Shown here in pieces: positions 29,810 through 40,235 of a DNA stretch of 50,221 bases. Each line of letters starts with the position of its first letter. Position 1 is the stretch's first letter. The stretch is from Cryomorphaceae bacterium (GTDB lineage Bacteria; Bacteroidota; Bacteroidia; Flavobacteriales; Schleiferiaceae). The position numbers and the translations under genes were made by a program. The DNA lies in assembly GCA_020832345.1 (NCBI GenBank), contig JAFIEY010000206.1, forward strand, positions 1-50,221. Reading direction: 5' to 3'. A model generated the notes under the pieces. That model was given only the letters and a program-made list of their open reading frames with translations, had not been told where the DNA came from and made no database searches.

Positions 29810-30211
29810 TTAATATACTAAGCAGAGAACTTCTCCACCTACCTTTTCCTGACGAGCCTGCTTATCTGTCATTACACCTTTATTGGTGGAGACAATGGCA
29901 ATGCCCAGTCCATTTAGCACACGGGGTAAATCGTCGGATGCATTGTAACGACGCAAACCGGGGCGACTAACACGTTTTAGGGTGCGAATAGCCGGTTGTT
30001 TTGTGACCGGGTTGTACTTCAAGGCGATTTTAATCTGACCTTGCTTGTTTTCGGTTTCCTCCTTTTTATAGTTAAGGATATAACCTTGCTCGTGCATGAT
30101 TTTACACATATCGAGGCGAAGGTTACTCGCGGGGACGACCACAACTTTATGACCAGCCATGCTGGCGTTGCGGATACGCGTAAGAAAATCTGATATAGGA
30201 TCTGATAACAT
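29810..30211 (-). CDS. rpsH: 30S ribosomal protein S8
   Basis: 133 residues from ATG 30211, chosen because MLSDPISDFLTRIRNA matches the family start; an ATG at 30220 adds three residues. S8 binds the central domain of 16S rRNA. The C-terminal signature RVSRPGLRRYNASDDLPRVLNGLGIAIVSTNKGVMTDKQAR is complete. In E. coli S8 represses the spc operon; no similar RNA site was found here. Confidence 0.95.
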   Translation of the reverse strand: MLSDPISDFLTRIRNASMAGHKVVVVPASNLRLDMCKIMHEQGYILNYKKEETENKQGQIKIALKYNPVTKQPAIRTLKRVSRPGLRRYNASDDLPRVLNGLGIAIVSTNKGVMTDKQARQEKVGGEVLCLVY

Positions 30212-30229
30212 TTCTTTCAATTTACAGAA

Positions 30230-30499
30230 TTACCAACTTGCTTTTTTCACCCCGGGAATAAGACCGGCGTTTGCCATTTCGCGGAAGGTCACACGGCTGA
30301 TGCCGAATTGACGCATGTACCCGCGGGGACGACCGGTAAGCTTACAACGATTGTGCTTGCGGACAGGAGAAGCATTCTTAGGCAACTTTTGGAGACCTTC
30401 TGAGTCACCGGCAGCCTTGAGCTCTTCTCTTTTTTTGGCGTATTTTTCAACCATTTCAGCGCGTTTGCGCTCTCTGGCTTTCATCGATTCTTTGGCCAT
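30230..30499 (-). CDS. rpsN: 30S ribosomal protein S14 (zinc-free form)
   Basis: 89 residues, the long C- form without the four-Cys zinc site of short S14. [19 protein letters not shown] starts it; [40 protein letters not shown] is the conserved C-terminal half in the small-subunit head. Six bases after rplE. Confidence 0.95.
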   Translation of the reverse strand: MAKESMKARERKRAEMVEKYAKKREELKAAGDSEGLQKLPKNASPVRKHNRCKLTGRPRGYMRQFGISRVTFREMANAGLIPGVKKASW

Positions 30500-30505
30500 A
30501 GTGAT

Positions 30506-31066
30506 TTATTTTTTCTGGAAGGGAATTCCAAAGTTGGTTAACAATGCTTTTGCTTCTTTATCGGTATTGGCGGAAGTCACAAAAGTGATGTCCATACCGG
30601 AAATTCGGTTTACCTTATCGATGTCGATTTCGGGGAAGATGATTTGCTCAGTAATACCTAGGGTATAATTTCCACGTCCATCAAAACCTGAGGCTTTTAC
30701 ACCGTTAAAGTCGCGGATTCGTGGAAGCGAACTCACTACAAGACGATCGAGGAATTCATACATTCGGTTTTTGCGAAGGGTTACTTTCACACCGATGGGC
30801 ATACCCTTTCGGAGTTTAAAGTTTGAAATATCCTTTTTGGAATACGTCGCAATTGCCTTTTGACCGGAAATACGTGTCATTTCGTCAACGGCGTACTCGA
30901 TGAGTTTTTTGTCGGCAGTAGCTGCACCAACGCCTTGGCTGATGACAATCTTTTCCAATACAGGAACCTCCATGACGGATTTATATCCGAATTCATCGCG
31001 CATGGCCTTAACAATAGTCTCGCGGTACTGTTGCTTAAGGCGCGGTATGTAGGTTGTGGCTTCCAT
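30506..31066 (-). CDS. rplE: 50S ribosomal protein L5
   Basis: 186 residues. 5S rRNA-binding protein that contacts the P-site t[52 protein letters not shown] and the end [37 protein letters not shown] are diagnostic. Its ATG overlaps the stop of rplX by one base (TAATG), so the two are likely translationally coupled. Confidence 0.96.
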   Translation of the reverse strand: MEATTYIPRLKQQYRETIVKAMRDEFGYKSVMEVPVLEKIVISQGVGAATADKKLIEYAVDEMTRISGQKAIATYSKKDISNFKLRKGMPIGVKVTLRKNRMYEFLDRLVVSSLPRIRDFNGVKASGFDGRGNYTLGITEQIIFPEIDIDKVNRISGMDITFVTSANTDKEAKALLTNFGIPFQKK

Positions 31067-31386
31067 TATTTAATTACTTCTTTTGTTTTTTTGCTATAGC
31101 GAACGGATTTACCGTTTTCATCTTTGGTGCGACCGGTACGAGTAGCTTCACCGGTAGCGGGGTCGATCAACATCAGGTTGGAGATGTGAAGTGGGGCTTC
31201 GCGTTTTACGATGCCACCTTGAGGGTTTTGCGCAGAAGGTTTGTTGTGACGGTGAATGAGGTTAACACCTTCAACAACCGCACGATCTTTTTCGGTGACG
31301 ACACGTAGTACAACACCTTCACTGTCTTTATGCGCACCGGAAATAACTTTTACCTTATCGCCTTTTTTGATGTGAAATTTTTTCAT
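31066..31386 (-). CDS. rplX: 50S ribosomal protein L24
   Basis: 106 residues from ATG 31386; another ATG lies directly before it and the frame is open to 31425, inside the end of rplN. Assembly-initiating large-subunit protein with a KOW motif: [22 protein letters not shown], then [40 protein letters not shown]. Overlaps rplE by one base. Confidence 0.94.
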   Translation of the reverse strand: MKKFHIKKGDKVKVISGAHKDSEGVVLRVVTEKDRAVVEGVNLIHRHNKPSAQNPQGGIVKREAPLHISNLMLIDPATGEATRTGRTKDENGKSVRYSKKTKEVIK

Positions 31387-31396
31387 CATTGAAATT

Positions 31397-31765
31397 TTAA
31401 AGCACTTCGGGTGCAAGTGAAACAATCTTCATGTATTGCTTGTCGCGAAGTTCCCTTGCAACCGGGCCAAAAACGCGTGTTCCGCGCATTTCACCGGTGG
31501 GGTTTAATAACACACAAGCATTATCATCAAAACGGATATAAGATCCATCTCCACGACGTACTTCTTTTTTGGTACGTACGACAACTGCGGTACTCACTTG
31601 CCCTTTCTTTACGTTGCCGGAGGGCGTAGATGCTTTTACACTAACTACGATTTTATCTCCAACAGAGGCATAGCGGCGCTTTGTCCCGCCCAACACACGA
31701 ATAACCAACACTTCACGTGCCCCTGTGTTATCCGCAACTACTAATCTGGATTCTTGTTGTACCAT
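31397..31765 (-). CDS. rplN: 50S ribosomal protein L14
   Basis: 122 residues. [44 protein letters not shown] and the C-terminal [27 protein letters not shown] are complete. Forms an intersubunit bridge at the large-subunit interface. One base after rpsQ. Confidence 0.97.
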   Translation of the reverse strand: MVQQESRLVVADNTGAREVLVIRVLGGTKRRYASVGDKIVVSVKASTPSGNVKKGQVSTAVVVRTKKEVRRGDGSYIRFDDNACVLLNPTGEMRGTRVFGPVARELRDKQYMKIVSLAPEVL

Positions 31766-31766
31766 C

Positions 31767-32027
31767 TTATTTTGCTCTTTCGAGGATTTCTACCAAACGC
31801 CAGTTCTTTGTTTTGCTCAAAGGACGCGTTTCCATTATTTTTACCAAGTCACCTGCATTACACTCGTTTTTTTCATCGTGTGCATGAAATTTATTGGAAA
31901 GCTTGATAAACTTACCATACTTGGGGTGCTTTCTTTTGCGCTCAACCATAACCACTATGGACTTGTCCATTTTGTTGCTGCTTACGATTCCGATGCGCTC
32001 CTTGCGAAGATTTCTAGTTACTTCCAT
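31767..32027 (-). CDS. rpsQ: 30S ribosomal protein S17
   Basis: 86 residues, OB-fold primary 16S-binding protein. [77 protein letters not shown] covers the whole family. Five bases after rpmC. Confidence 0.96.
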   Translation of the reverse strand: MEVTRNLRKERIGIVSSNKMDKSIVVMVERKRKHPKYGKFIKLSNKFHAHDEKNECNAGDLVKIMETRPLSKTKNWRLVEILERAK

Positions 32028-32032
32028 CGCTG

Positions 32033-32239
32033 TTATGATTTATTGTGTTCTTCTCGATTACGACGAGCAATCTCGGTTAACATCCGGGCGACATCGCGAC
32101 GCTTGGCGCGCAATACCATGGGATTTTCTAATGGAGAAATAGCGTGCGCCATGGTTAGGCGGTTAATTTCGCGTTTCTCTTCATAGACCTTGTCTTCAAG
32201 GTCTTTGGTGCTGAGTTGTGTTACTTCTGACATTTTCAT
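32033..32239 (-). CDS. rpmC: 50S ribosomal protein L29
   Basis: 68 residues, two-helix protein by the exit tunnel. [52 protein letters not shown] fits L29; ends in EEHNKS. Twelve bases after rplP. Confidence 0.94.
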   Translation of the reverse strand: MKMSEVTQLSTKDLEDKVYEEKREINRLTMAHAISPLENPMVLRAKRRDVARMLTEIARRNREEHNKS

Positions 32240-32251
32240 TTCAGCCGTGCT

Positions 32252-32677
32252 TTATTGTTGTGATACAAAATCGCGGCGAACCATTAACTTGGTTCTAACC
32301 GGGAGCTTTTGAGCAGCCAAGCGCAAGGCTTCTACTGCAATCTCCTCATTTACGCCGTCGATTTCAAAAAGAATACGACCGGGACGAACAACAGCTGCCC
32401 AGAATTCGACAGATCCCTTTCCTTTACCCATACGTACCTCAAGAGGTTTCTTGGTAACGGGCTTATCGGGGAAAATACGAATCCACAACTGACCTTCACG
32501 TTTCATATAACGGGTAGCAGCGATACGAGCGGCTTCAATCTGACGAGAGGTAACCCATTTTGAATCAAGTGATTTGATTCCGAAGCTACCAAATGCAAGC
32601 TGGGATCCACGGTGGGCATTGCCCTTCATTTTGCCCTTAAACTGCTTGCGGAATTTTGTTTTCTTTGGCTGTAACAT
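32252..32677 (-). CDS. rplP: 50S ribosomal protein L16
   Basis: 141 residues. Organises the A-site region of the large subunit. [19 protein letters not shown] starts it; [67 protein letters not shown] is conserved, including the Arg loop near the tRNA elbow. Twelve bases after rpsC. Confidence 0.96.
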   Translation of the reverse strand: MLQPKKTKFRKQFKGKMKGNAHRGSQLAFGSFGIKSLDSKWVTSRQIEAARIAATRYMKREGQLWIRIFPDKPVTKKPLEVRMGKGKGSVEFWAAVVRPGRILFEIDGVNEEIAVEALRLAAQKLPVRTKLMVRRDFVSQQ

Positions 32678-32689
32678 TTCTGTATGGCT

Positions 32690-33412
32690 TTATGCTTTTC
32701 TCTTACGACGACCGCCTCCGCCCTGGCCACCACGTTGGGTAGTACCGGTTGTTTTGGTCGTTCCAAGGAAATTAGACAAATCACGTTTTCCGTACACTTC
32801 ACCTTTCATGATCCAAACTTTTACTCCAATACGACCGTAGGTGGTGTGGGCCTCGGCCAAAGAGTAATCGATATCTGCGCGGAATGTATGTAGGGGCGTA
32901 CGACCATCCTTATACATTTCTGAACGGGCCATTTCAGCACCGTTCAAACGACCGGAAATCTGAACCTTGATGCCTTCAGCACCCATTCGCATGGTTGCAC
33001 CAATGGACATCTTAATGGCACGACGGTAAGAAATACGTCCTTCAATTTGGCGGGCAATGCTATCGGCTACCAATTTGGCATCTAATTCGGGACGCTTAAT
33101 TTCAAAGATATTGATTTGAATATCCTTACCGGTGAGTTTTTTCAACTCCTCTTTCAGCTTGTCAACCTCGGCACCACCTTTACCGATAATAACACCCGGA
33201 CGAGCAGTTGTTACGGTTACGGTTACGAGTTTCAAAGTACGTTCTATTAAGATACGGCTTACACTGGCTTTGTTTAAGCGAGCGTACAAGTAATTGCGAA
33301 TTTTGTTGTCTTCGGCTAGTTTATCACCGTAATCACGGCCACCATACCAAGCACTTTCCCAGCCTCTGATGTATCCTAAACGATTTCCTATGGGGTTGGT
33401 CTTTTGTCCCAT
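32690..33412 (-). CDS. rpsC: 30S ribosomal protein S3
   Basis: 240 residues. Part of the mRNA entry tunnel and its helicase. [31 protein letters not shown] at the start, the KH domain with [22 protein letters not shown], and the C-terminal domain [22 protein letters not shown]...LRFTRADIDY-like region are clear. It ends in a Gly/Arg/Lys-rich tail ([17 protein letters not shown]). Start and rplV stop share one base. Confidence 0.96.
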   Translation of the reverse strand: MGQKTNPIGNRLGYIRGWESAWYGGRDYGDKLAEDNKIRNYLYARLNKASVSRILIERTLKLVTVTVTTARPGVIIGKGGAEVDKLKEELKKLTGKDIQINIFEIKRPELDAKLVADSIARQIEGRISYRRAIKMSIGATMRMGAEGIKVQISGRLNGAEMARSEMYKDGRTPLHTFRADIDYSLAEAHTTYGRIGVKVWIMKGEVYGKRDLSNFLGTTKTTGTTQRGGQGGGGRRKRKA

Positions 33413-33858
33413 TATGCTGTAGTTGTTTGTTCGTTATCAGTTTCTACTTCCGCAGTTTCAACAACATTGCGCGCCCCCAATTCCAAAATTACGTGGTTTG
33501 AGCGTTTGCGAATGCGATGTGCACGACCTTGAGGAGCCGGTTGAATACGCTTAAGCATGCGACCGCCGTTCACTTGGATTTCTTTGATGTAAACACCGGA
33601 TTCTTCCATGCGAAGGTCTTCGTTTTTAGCCTGCCAGTTGGCGAGGGCTGAAAGGAGAAGTTTCTCCAAACGAATGGCCGCGTGTTGCGGACTATTTTTC
33701 AATGTAAAAAGCGCCTTATCCGCGTCCATTCCACGTACCATATCAGCCACCAAACGCATTTTGCGCGGTGATGTTGGCACATCATTTAAGCGGGCAAACA
33801 CCCTTTCCTTAAGCGCAGCTTTTCTGGCGATAGCTGCATTTCTTTTTCTGGCACCCAT
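33412..33858 (-). CDS. rplV: 50S ribosomal protein L22 with acidic C-terminal tail
   Basis: 148 residues. Lines the peptide exit tunnel. [52 protein letters not shown] is the globular core; [30 protein letters not shown] is the tunnel hairpin. After the core an acidic tail ([17 protein letters not shown]) extends about 20 residues. The N-terminus has a basic extension ([18 protein letters not shown]) beyond E. coli L22. Confidence 0.95.
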   Translation of the reverse strand: MGARKRNAAIARKAALKERVFARLNDVPTSPRKMRLVADMVRGMDADKALFTLKNSPQHAAIRLEKLLLSALANWQAKNEDLRMEESGVYIKEIQVNGGRMLKRIQPAPQGRAHRIRKRSNHVILELGARNVVETAEVETDNEQTTTA

Positions 33859-33871
33859 ATCGGTCTATTTT

Positions 33872-34150
33872 TTAGCGCTTTTTATCTTTCTTGTTACCGG
33901 CATGCCCGCGGAAATTACGCGTGGGAGAAAATTCACCCAATTTATGGCCTACCATGTTTTCAGTGATATAAACGGGGACAAAAGTCTTTCCGTTGTGCAC
34001 AGCAATGGTTTGACCAACGAACTCCGGAGAGATCATTGACGCCCTACTGTACGTCTTGATGACGGTCTTTTTACCGCTTTCTACATTGGCCAACACACGT
34101 TGATCCAATTTGTAGTGAATAAATGGTCCTTTTTTTAACGAACGAGCCAT
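33872..34150 (-). CDS. rpsS: 30S ribosomal protein S19
   Basis: 92 residues. Small-subunit head protein that forms a complex with S13. [18 protein letters not shown] at the start and [44 protein letters not shown] are diagnostic. Three bases after rplB. Confidence 0.96.
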   Translation of the reverse strand: MARSLKKGPFIHYKLDQRVLANVESGKKTVIKTYSRASMISPEFVGQTIAVHNGKTFVPVYITENMVGHKLGEFSPTRNFRGHAGNKKDKKR

Positions 34151-34153
34151 GGC

Positions 34154-34981
34154 TTATTTTTTACGACGTTCAACGATGAACCGGTTAGTAGCATTTTTCT
34201 TAGATCTGGTCTTGTAACCTTTAGCAGGTACTCCGTTACGTGAACGAGGATGTCCGCCTGATGAGCGACCCTCTCCACCACCCATGGGGTGATCAACAGG
34301 GTTCATCGCAACACCCCGGGTACGTGGACGGCGACCTAACCAACGTTTACGACCGGCTTTTCCGCTAACCTCAAGGGCGTGATCAGAGTTGCTTACACTA
34401 CCAATAGTGGCACGACACTCAGTCAACACAAGGCGAACCTCAGAACTGGGCATTTTAAGAACAGCATATTTGCCGTCTCGGGCTACCAATTGCGCATAAG
34501 CACCGGCAGAACGAGCCAAAATAGCTCCTTGTCCGGGACGCATTTCAACACAACTTACCACACTACCCATTGGAATATCCTTTAAAGGCATACAATTTCC
34601 AATATTGGGCGTAGCTTTCTCACCACTCATTACTTCAGCACCCACTTCCAATCCGGTAGGAGCGATGATATAACGTTTTTCACCATCTGCATAGTGAAGA
34701 AGGGCGATTCGAGCGGTGCGGTTAGGATCGTATTCAATGCTGGCAACTTTGGCCGGAACATTATCCTTATTGCGCTTAAAATCGATTTCGCGAAGTTTGC
34801 GTTTGTGACCACCTCCGGTGTAACGCATGGTCATTTTACCGGTATTATTTCTACCGCCGGATTTTGACTTCCCTTTAGTAAGTGACTTCAAAGGCTTGTT
34901 ATCGGCAGTGACTTCCTGAAAGGAATTCATTACGCGGAAGCGCTGTGAAGGCGTTGTGGGTTTTAATTTACGTACAGCCAT
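34154..34981 (-). CDS. rplB: 50S ribosomal protein L2
   Basis: 275 residues. Essential for peptidyl-transferase function and subunit joining. [28 protein letters not shown], the SH3-like domain, and the C-terminal signature [38 protein letters not shown], with the conserved His near the active centre, are present. Five bases after rplW. Confidence 0.97.
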   Translation of the reverse strand: MAVRKLKPTTPSQRFRVMNSFQEVTADNKPLKSLTKGKSKSGGRNNTGKMTMRYTGGGHKRKLREIDFKRNKDNVPAKVASIEYDPNRTARIALLHYADGEKRYIIAPTGLEVGAEVMSGEKATPNIGNCMPLKDIPMGSVVSCVEMRPGQGAILARSAGAYAQLVARDGKYAVLKMPSSEVRLVLTECRATIGSVSNSDHALEVSGKAGRKRWLGRRPRTRGVAMNPVDHPMGGGEGRSSGGHPRSRNGVPAKGYKTRSKKNATNRFIVERRKK

Positions 34982-34986
34982 CGTGA

Positions 34987-35277
34987 CTAAATATTATTGA
35001 AAAAATCGATGGTTTCTCCACTGCGTATTTCTACGACTGCCTTTTTGTAAGGTGCGGTTTTACCTTTGATCATTCCTGATTTGGTATAACGTGATTTGGG
35101 CTTAGGCGCCACAATCATGGTGCGAACTTTCTCAACATGAACGCCGTAAAAAGCTTCAACCGCTTCTTTGACCTGGATCTTGTTGGCTCCTTTGTTCACC
35201 ATGAATGCATAACGGTTACGCACTTCTGCGTCTTCCGTGGCCTTCTCCGTGATGATTGGTTTTACTAAAACGTTCAT
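34987..35277 (-). CDS. rplW: 50S ribosomal protein L23
   Basis: 96 residues. Docking site at the tunnel exit for trigger factor and [55 protein letters not shown] fits the family, followed by the rRNA-binding loop [27 protein letters not shown]. Two bases after rplD. Confidence 0.95.
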   Translation of the reverse strand: MNVLVKPIITEKATEDAEVRNRYAFMVNKGANKIQVKEAVEAFYGVHVEKVRTMIVAPKPKSRYTKSGMIKGKTAPYKKAVVEIRSGETIDFFNNI

Positions 35278-35279
35278 GT

Positions 35280-35909
35280 CTATTTACTAATTGTCGTTTC
35301 CAAATTTCCCAAAGCTTGCTCAGTAAACACGATATTTTGCGAGCGCATAATATCATAAGTGTTTAGATCAGAAGATGTTATAACATTAACACCCTGTAAA
35401 TTTCGGGAGGACAAATATACATTTTTATTTGGCTCACCAAGCACTAAAAGAAATTTTTTCTCGCCTAATTCAATATTTTTTGCAAAAGAGACGAAATCCT
35501 TTGTCTTAGGTGATTGAAATTCAACTCCTTCAAGCACTTTTATGGCATTTTCTTTGGCCTTCATACTCAATGCAGAAAAACGCGCTAGCTGTTTTACTTT
35601 TTTGTTGAGCTTAAAACCATAACTGCGGGGGCGGGGTCCAAAAGCTGTTCCACCACCACGGTGCAAAGGTCCTTTTAGTGATCCGTAACGGGCACCGCCG
35701 GTTCCTTTTTGTTTGTGGTGTTTCTTTGTGGTGCGAGAAATCTCTGCACGCTCTTTTGATTTATGCGTACCCTGACGACGATTGGCCAAGATGTTACGAA
35801 CATCCAACCATATCGCGTGTTCGTTGGGCGTTACGCCAAAGATGCTGTCGTTAAGGGTTACCTTACGACCGGTATCTTTTCCTTCCTTATTGATGATGCT
35901 TAGTTCCAT
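35280..35909 (-). CDS. rplD: 50S ribosomal protein L4
   Basis: 209 residues. Tunnel constriction protein; in enteric bacteria it also represses its own operon. LDVRNILANRRQGTHKSKERAEISRTTKKHHKQKGTGGARYGSLKGPLHRGGGTAFGPRPRSYGFKLNKKVK is the signature tunnel loop and core. Shares one base with the stop of rplC. Confidence 0.96.
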   Translation of the reverse strand: MELSIINKEGKDTGRKVTLNDSIFGVTPNEHAIWLDVRNILANRRQGTHKSKERAEISRTTKKHHKQKGTGGARYGSLKGPLHRGGGTAFGPRPRSYGFKLNKKVKQLARFSALSMKAKENAIKVLEGVEFQSPKTKDFVSFAKNIELGEKKFLLVLGEPNKNVYLSSRNLQGVNVITSSDLNTYDIMRSQNIVFTEQALGNLETTISK

Positions 35910-36532
35910 TACTTCTCAATAATTACGAATGAATTCTTATGTCCGGGAACAGCGCCTTTCAACAATAAAAGGTTCTTTGCTGCATCGACTTTTACTACAC
36001 GTAGGTTTTGAATCTTTGTGCGTGTTCCGCCCATACGTCCGGCCATTCGCATTCCTTTAAATACGCGGCTGGGGGTTGAACCGGCTCCAATTGAACCCGG
36101 GTGACGCGCACGGTTGTGTTGACCGTGGGTAGATTGACCTACCCCGCCAAAGCCGTGACGCTTGACCACACCTTGAAATCCTTTTCCCTTTGATGTTCCC
36201 ACTACATCTACAAAGTCGCCTTCAACAAAGACCTTATCCACAGCGATGCTATCGCCGAGATTTACAGCTTCTGAAAAATCGTTATCAAACTCAACAAACT
36301 TACGCTTGGGCGTAGTGTTGGCTTTCTTAACATGACCGATGAGTGGTTGGCCGAGGTTCTTCTCCTTCATCTCACCGAAAGCGAGCTGAACTGAAGAATA
36401 CCCGTCAACATCTTCTGTTTTGATTTGTGTTACCACACAGGGACCCGTTTCAACGATGGTACACGGAATCATTTTTCCGTTCGCATCGTATATACTGGTC
36501 ATCCCTATTTTTTTTCCTATTAAACCAGGCAT
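35909..36532 (-). CDS. rplC: 50S ribosomal protein L3
   Basis: 207 residues from ATG 36532 ([16 protein letters not shown]); the frame is open to 36556 but those residues overlap the end of rpsJ. One of the first assembling large-subunit proteins. [60 protein letters not shown] is the conserved core, including the Gln methylated in E. coli L3. Twenty bases after rpsJ. Confidence 0.95.
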   Translation of the reverse strand: MPGLIGKKIGMTSIYDANGKMIPCTIVETGPCVVTQIKTEDVDGYSSVQLAFGEMKEKNLGQPLIGHVKKANTTPKRKFVEFDNDFSEAVNLGDSIAVDKVFVEGDFVDVVGTSKGKGFQGVVKRHGFGGVGQSTHGQHNRARHPGSIGAGSTPSRVFKGMRMAGRMGGTRTKIQNLRVVKVDAAKNLLLLKGAVPGHKNSFVIIEK

Positions 36533-36552
36533 TGTTTCTCGATTAAATCTTA

Positions 36553-36858
36553 TCAAACTTTAATTTCAACTTCAACACCACTGGGTAGTTCCAATTTCAT
36601 CAAAGCATCGATGGTTTTGGCGGAGGAACTATAAATGTCCAGTAGTCTCTTGTAAGAAGAGAGCTCAAATTGCTCGCGGCTCTTTTTATTTACGTGGGGT
36701 GAGCGGAGCACAGTGTATATTCTTTTGCGAGTAGGCAATGGAATTGGACCATTGACTACAGCACCTGTGCTCTTCACTGTTTTTACGATCTTATCGGCTG
36801 ATTTGTCAACCAAATTGTAATCGTAAGATTTTAACTTGATGCGAATGCGCTGACTCAT
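36553..36858 (-). CDS. rpsJ: 30S ribosomal protein S10
   Basis: 101 residues. Small-subunit head protein, also the NusB partner in antitermination. [73 protein letters not shown] is complete. It follows fusA by 12 bases; the tuf gene found between these in many proteobacteria is absent. Confidence 0.97.
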   Translation of the reverse strand: MSQRIRIKLKSYDYNLVDKSADKIVKTVKSTGAVVNGPIPLPTRKRIYTVLRSPHVNKKSREQFELSSYKRLLDIYSSSAKTIDALMKLELPSGVEVEIKV

Positions 36859-36870
36859 TATTTGCTGTTA

Positions 36871-39000
36871 TTAAGCGGGTTGACCTTTTACTTTTGCAAT
36901 AACCTCCTCCGAAATATTTTTCGGCGTTTCGGTGTAGTGGCTGAATTCCATACTTGAGGTAGCTCTACCTGAAGTGATGGTACGCAGGGCAGTTACATAT
37001 CCGAACATCTCTGACAATGGTACTTTGGCCTTGATGATTTGCGCACCACCTCGACTGTCCATACCTTCTACTTGACCACGACGTTTGTTGAGGTCACCTA
37101 CTACATCACCCATGTTTTCCTCCGGTGTCGTAACTTCTACTTTCATAATCGGCTCCAAAACTACGGGTGAGGCTTTTCTTGAAGCTTCACGGTACGCCAT
37201 TTTAGCAGCCAATTCAAATGATAGTGAATCTGAATCCACAGGGTGGAACGATCCGTCCTTCAGGGTAACTTTCATGGAGTCCATGATGAAACCGGCAAGC
37301 GGCCCATTCTTCATGGCATCTCTGAATCCTTTCTCTACTGATGGTATGTATTCTTTGGGAATATTACCACCTTTAATCTCGTTTACAAACTGAAGTCCTT
37401 CTTTTCCTTCATCCGCAGGTGACATGGTAAATACGATATCCGCAAATTTTCCACGACCACCAGTTTGCTTTTTGTAAACCTCTCGGTGATTAACTGTTCC
37501 GGTGATGGCCTCCTTGTACTGAACTTGAGGCGCACCTTGGTTACATTCAACCTTAAATTCACGCTTCAAACGATCCACAATAATTTCGAGGTGAAGCTCA
37601 CCCATTCCGGAAATCACGGTCTGCCCGCTATCCTCATCGGTGTGTACACGGAAAGTTGGATCCTCCTCTGCTAGTTTATTTAATGCCATTCCAAGACGAT
37701 CAACATCTGCTTGAGATTTTGGCTCCACCGCCAAACCGATTACCGGCTCAGGGAAAGTCATGGATTCAAGTACGATGGGATGCTTTTCGTCGCAAAGCGT
37801 GTCACCAGTGCGGATGTCTTTAAAACCAACACCTGCACCAATGTCACCAGCTTCTAAGGCTTCGATGGCATTTTGCTTATTTGAGTGCATTTGGAAAATG
37901 CGAGAAATACGTTCTTTTTTCCCTGTACGGGTATTGTGTACATAAGAACCCGCATCTAAACGACCGGAGTATGCACGGAAGAAACACAAGCGACCTACAT
38001 AAGGGTCAGTTGCAATTTTAAAGGCAAGTGCAGCAAAAGGCTCGTCAACATTAGGACGTCGTTTCTCCTCTGCATCTGTTTTGGGGTTAACACCCACAAT
38101 CGCTTCTACATCAAGAGGAGATGGCAAATAAGACATTACCGCGTCGAGCATGGCCTGTACACCTTTGTTTTTAAAGGCTGACCCACAAAGGATGGGTGTA
38201 ATGGCCATATCGCAAGTAGCTTTGCGGATGGCAGCTTTCATTTCATCTTCGCTGATGCTATCGGGGTCTTCAAAGAATTTCTCCATCAAAACATCATCGT
38301 ATTCCGCAACGGCTTCGACGAGTTTTTCACGATATTCATCAACAATTTCAACTAAATCCTCGGGCACATCTATAAAGGTATAAGTCATACCTTGAGTAGA
38401 ATCGTCCCAAATAATACCACGACGTGTAATCAAATCGACTACGCCAGTAAATTCAGCTTCAGAACCGATGGGCACTTGAAGTGGAATTGCATTGGCACCC
38501 AATCGCTCTCTGATTTGACTTACAACGCTAAAGAAATCTGCACCACTGCGGTCCATTTTGTTCACAAAGCCCAAACGAGGCACTTTGTACTTATCCATCT
38601 GGCGCCACACAGTTTCTGATTGTGGCTCTACACCACCAACGGCACAATATAGGGCAACAGCACCATCAAGTACACGCATAGAGCGCTCCACTTCCACGGT
38701 AAAGTCAACGTGTCCGGGCGTATCAATGATGTTAATTTTGTATTCTTTGGTTTCGTCAGTCGGCTGGCCTTGCTCGGTAGGAAATTTCCAGAAGCAAGTA
38801 GTAGCAGCAGAGGTAATGGTAATACCGCGCTCCTGTTCTTGTTCCATCCAGTCCATGGTAGCGGCACCATCGTGTACTTCACCAATTTTATGGCTCACAC
38901 CGGTATAATATAGGATACGCTCAGTGGTTGTGGTTTTACCAGCATCAATGTGCGCACTAATACCAATATTACGGGTATATAAGAGATCTTTTTTTGACAT
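36871..39000 (-). CDS. fusA: Elongation factor G
   Basis: 709 residues. GTPase that drives translocation and, with RRF, ribosome recycling. G1 is [10 protein letters not shown] (about 16-25), then DTPGHVDFT and NKMDRSGAD, followed by domains II-V; the end has [23 protein letters not shown]. No insertions or lost motifs are seen, so it is the housekeeping EF-G. Third gene of the superoperon, 15 bases after rpsG. Confidence 0.96.
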   Translation of the reverse strand: MSKKDLLYTRNIGISAHIDAGKTTTTERILYYTGVSHKIGEVHDGAATMDWMEQEQERGITITSAATTCFWKFPTEQGQPTDETKEYKINIIDTPGHVDFTVEVERSMRVLDGAVALYCAVGGVEPQSETVWRQMDKYKVPRLGFVNKMDRSGADFFSVVSQIRERLGANAIPLQVPIGSEAEFTGVVDLITRRGIIWDDSTQGMTYTFIDVPEDLVEIVDEYREKLVEAVAEYDDVLMEKFFEDPDSISEDEMKAAIRKATCDMAITPILCGSAFKNKGVQAMLDAVMSYLPSPLDVEAIVGVNPKTDAEEKRRPNVDEPFAALAFKIATDPYVGRLCFFRAYSGRLDAGSYVHNTRTGKKERISRIFQMHSNKQNAIEALEAGDIGAGVGFKDIRTGDTLCDEKHPIVLESMTFPEPVIGLAVEPKSQADVDRLGMALNKLAEEDPTFRVHTDEDSGQTVISGMGELHLEIIVDRLKREFKVECNQGAPQVQYKEAITGTVNHREVYKKQTGGRGKFADIVFTMSPADEGKEGLQFVNEIKGGNIPKEYIPSVEKGFRDAMKNGPLAGFIMDSMKVTLKDGSFHPVDSDSLSFELAAKMAYREASRKASPVVLEPIMKVEVTTPEENMGDVVGDLNKRRGQVEGMDSRGGAQIIKAKVPLSEMFGYVTALRTITSGRATSSMEFSHYTETPKNISEEVIAKVKGQPA

Positions 39001-39015
39001 GTCTTTTCTTCTTAC

Positions 39016-39486
39016 TTAGAATCGGAAATGTGAAAATGCTTTGTTGGATTCAGCCATTTTATGCACATCCATACGTTTTTTTACAGCGGCGCCTTCCTCC
39101 TTAGAAGCTGCTAGAACTTCGTTGGCAAGACGCTGCGCCATGGTTTTTTCGTTGCGCTTACGCGAGTATGCGATCAACCATTTCATGGCAAGTGATATTT
39201 TTCTATCGGGACGAATTTGTACCGGAATCTGGAAGTTTGCACCACCTACCCTACGGCTGCGAACCTCTACGTGAGGCATCACATTGGTGAGCGCTTCTTT
39301 CCACACTTCCAAACCATTGTTGGCTTCAGTTTTTTCGGAAACACGATCGATGGCTTCGTAGAAAATTGCGAATGATTTTTCCTTTTTACCGTGCAACATC
39401 ATCATATTGACGAAGCGGGTTACCAACGGATCATTGAAACGTGGATCTGGTAAAAGCGGGCGTTTTTTTGCTCTGGTCTTTCTCAT
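39016..39486 (-). CDS. rpsG: 30S ribosomal protein S7
   Basis: 156 residues. Nucleates the head of the small subunit. RFNDPLVTRFVNMMMLHGKKEKSFAIFYEAIDRVSEKTEANNGLEVWKEALTNVMPHVEVRSRRVGGANFQIPVQIRP is diagnostic. Twelve bases after rpsL. Confidence 0.97.
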   Translation of the reverse strand: MRKTRAKKRPLLPDPRFNDPLVTRFVNMMMLHGKKEKSFAIFYEAIDRVSEKTEANNGLEVWKEALTNVMPHVEVRSRRVGGANFQIPVQIRPDRKISLAMKWLIAYSRKRNEKTMAQRLANEVLAASKEEGAAVKKRMDVHKMAESNKAFSHFRF

Positions 39487-39498
39487 GACAGCACTTTA

Positions 39499-39879
39499 TT
39501 ATTTTTTATCCTTTGGACGTTTGGTTCCATATTTAGAGCGTCGCTGTTTACGACCGTCAACGCCGGCTGTATCGAGGGCGCCCCGTACAATGTGGTATCG
39601 CACACCGGGTAAGTCTTTCACCCTGCCACCACGTACGAGTACGATGGAGTGTTCTTGCAGGTTGTGACCTTCACCCGGAATGTAGGCATTCACCTCATTT
39701 CCGTTGGTCAAACGCACACGCGCTACTTTACGCATGGCTGAATTTGGCTTCTTTGGAGTAGTGGTATACACACGTGTACATACTCCTCTTCTTTGCGGGG
39801 ACGCATCAAGGGCAAGTGACTTGCTCTTCTTCTTGATTTGGTTGCGCCCTTTGCGCACTAACTGTTGAATAGTCGGCAT
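39499..39879 (-). CDS. rpsL: 30S ribosomal protein S12
   Basis: 126 residues. Decoding-centre protein. [21 protein letters not shown] and [23 protein letters not shown] keep Lys at both sites where streptomycin-resistance changes occur, so the sequence is of the sensitive type. First gene of the superoperon; a perfect promoter lies 61 bases upstream of the ATG. Confidence 0.97.
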   Translation of the reverse strand: MPTIQQLVRKGRNQIKKKSKSLALDASPQRRGVCTRVYTTTPKKPNSAMRKVARVRLTNGNEVNAYIPGEGHNLQEHSIVLVRGGRVKDLPGVRYHIVRGALDTAGVDGRKQRRSKYGTKRPKDKK

Positions 39880-39940
39880 ACTGACTCGAAACTATTTGTT
39901 ACTCAATATTGTGATTTTATACCCTACTTTTAAGGGACTG

Positions 39941-39970
39941 CAAATGTATAACAATTTGAGACACTAGCAA
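39941..39970 (-). promoter_or_regulatory. Promoter of the str-S10-spc-alpha superoperon
   Basis: Minus strand: TTG (39970-39968), exactly 19 bases, then TACATTTG (39948-39941): a perfect Bacteroidetes housekeeping promoter. Start of transcription near 39934 gives a leader of about 55 bases before rpsL. No further strong promoter was seen up to rplQ, so it may drive most of the 17 kb unit. Confidence 0.75.
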
Positions 39971-40235
39971 GCATGGGTTAATATTTTTTTTTCAGAATAA
40001 TACAAAACCTTTGATTTTTTAGCAAACCCCACCATTTACAAGCCTTAAGCGATGATGCAAACCTTCAAAAACCCAAATCATCGACAGTACATTTTCTCCC
40101 ATTTTGGAATGTTTTAGGAAAAAACACCAAAAAAAAACCTTGCATTCCTACGTGTTTTTCGTCTAAAATAGCATGTGGGTTTCCTTTTGCTGGAAACGTG
40201 GCTCGTGAACAGCAATCAAATCCTTTTATATTTTC

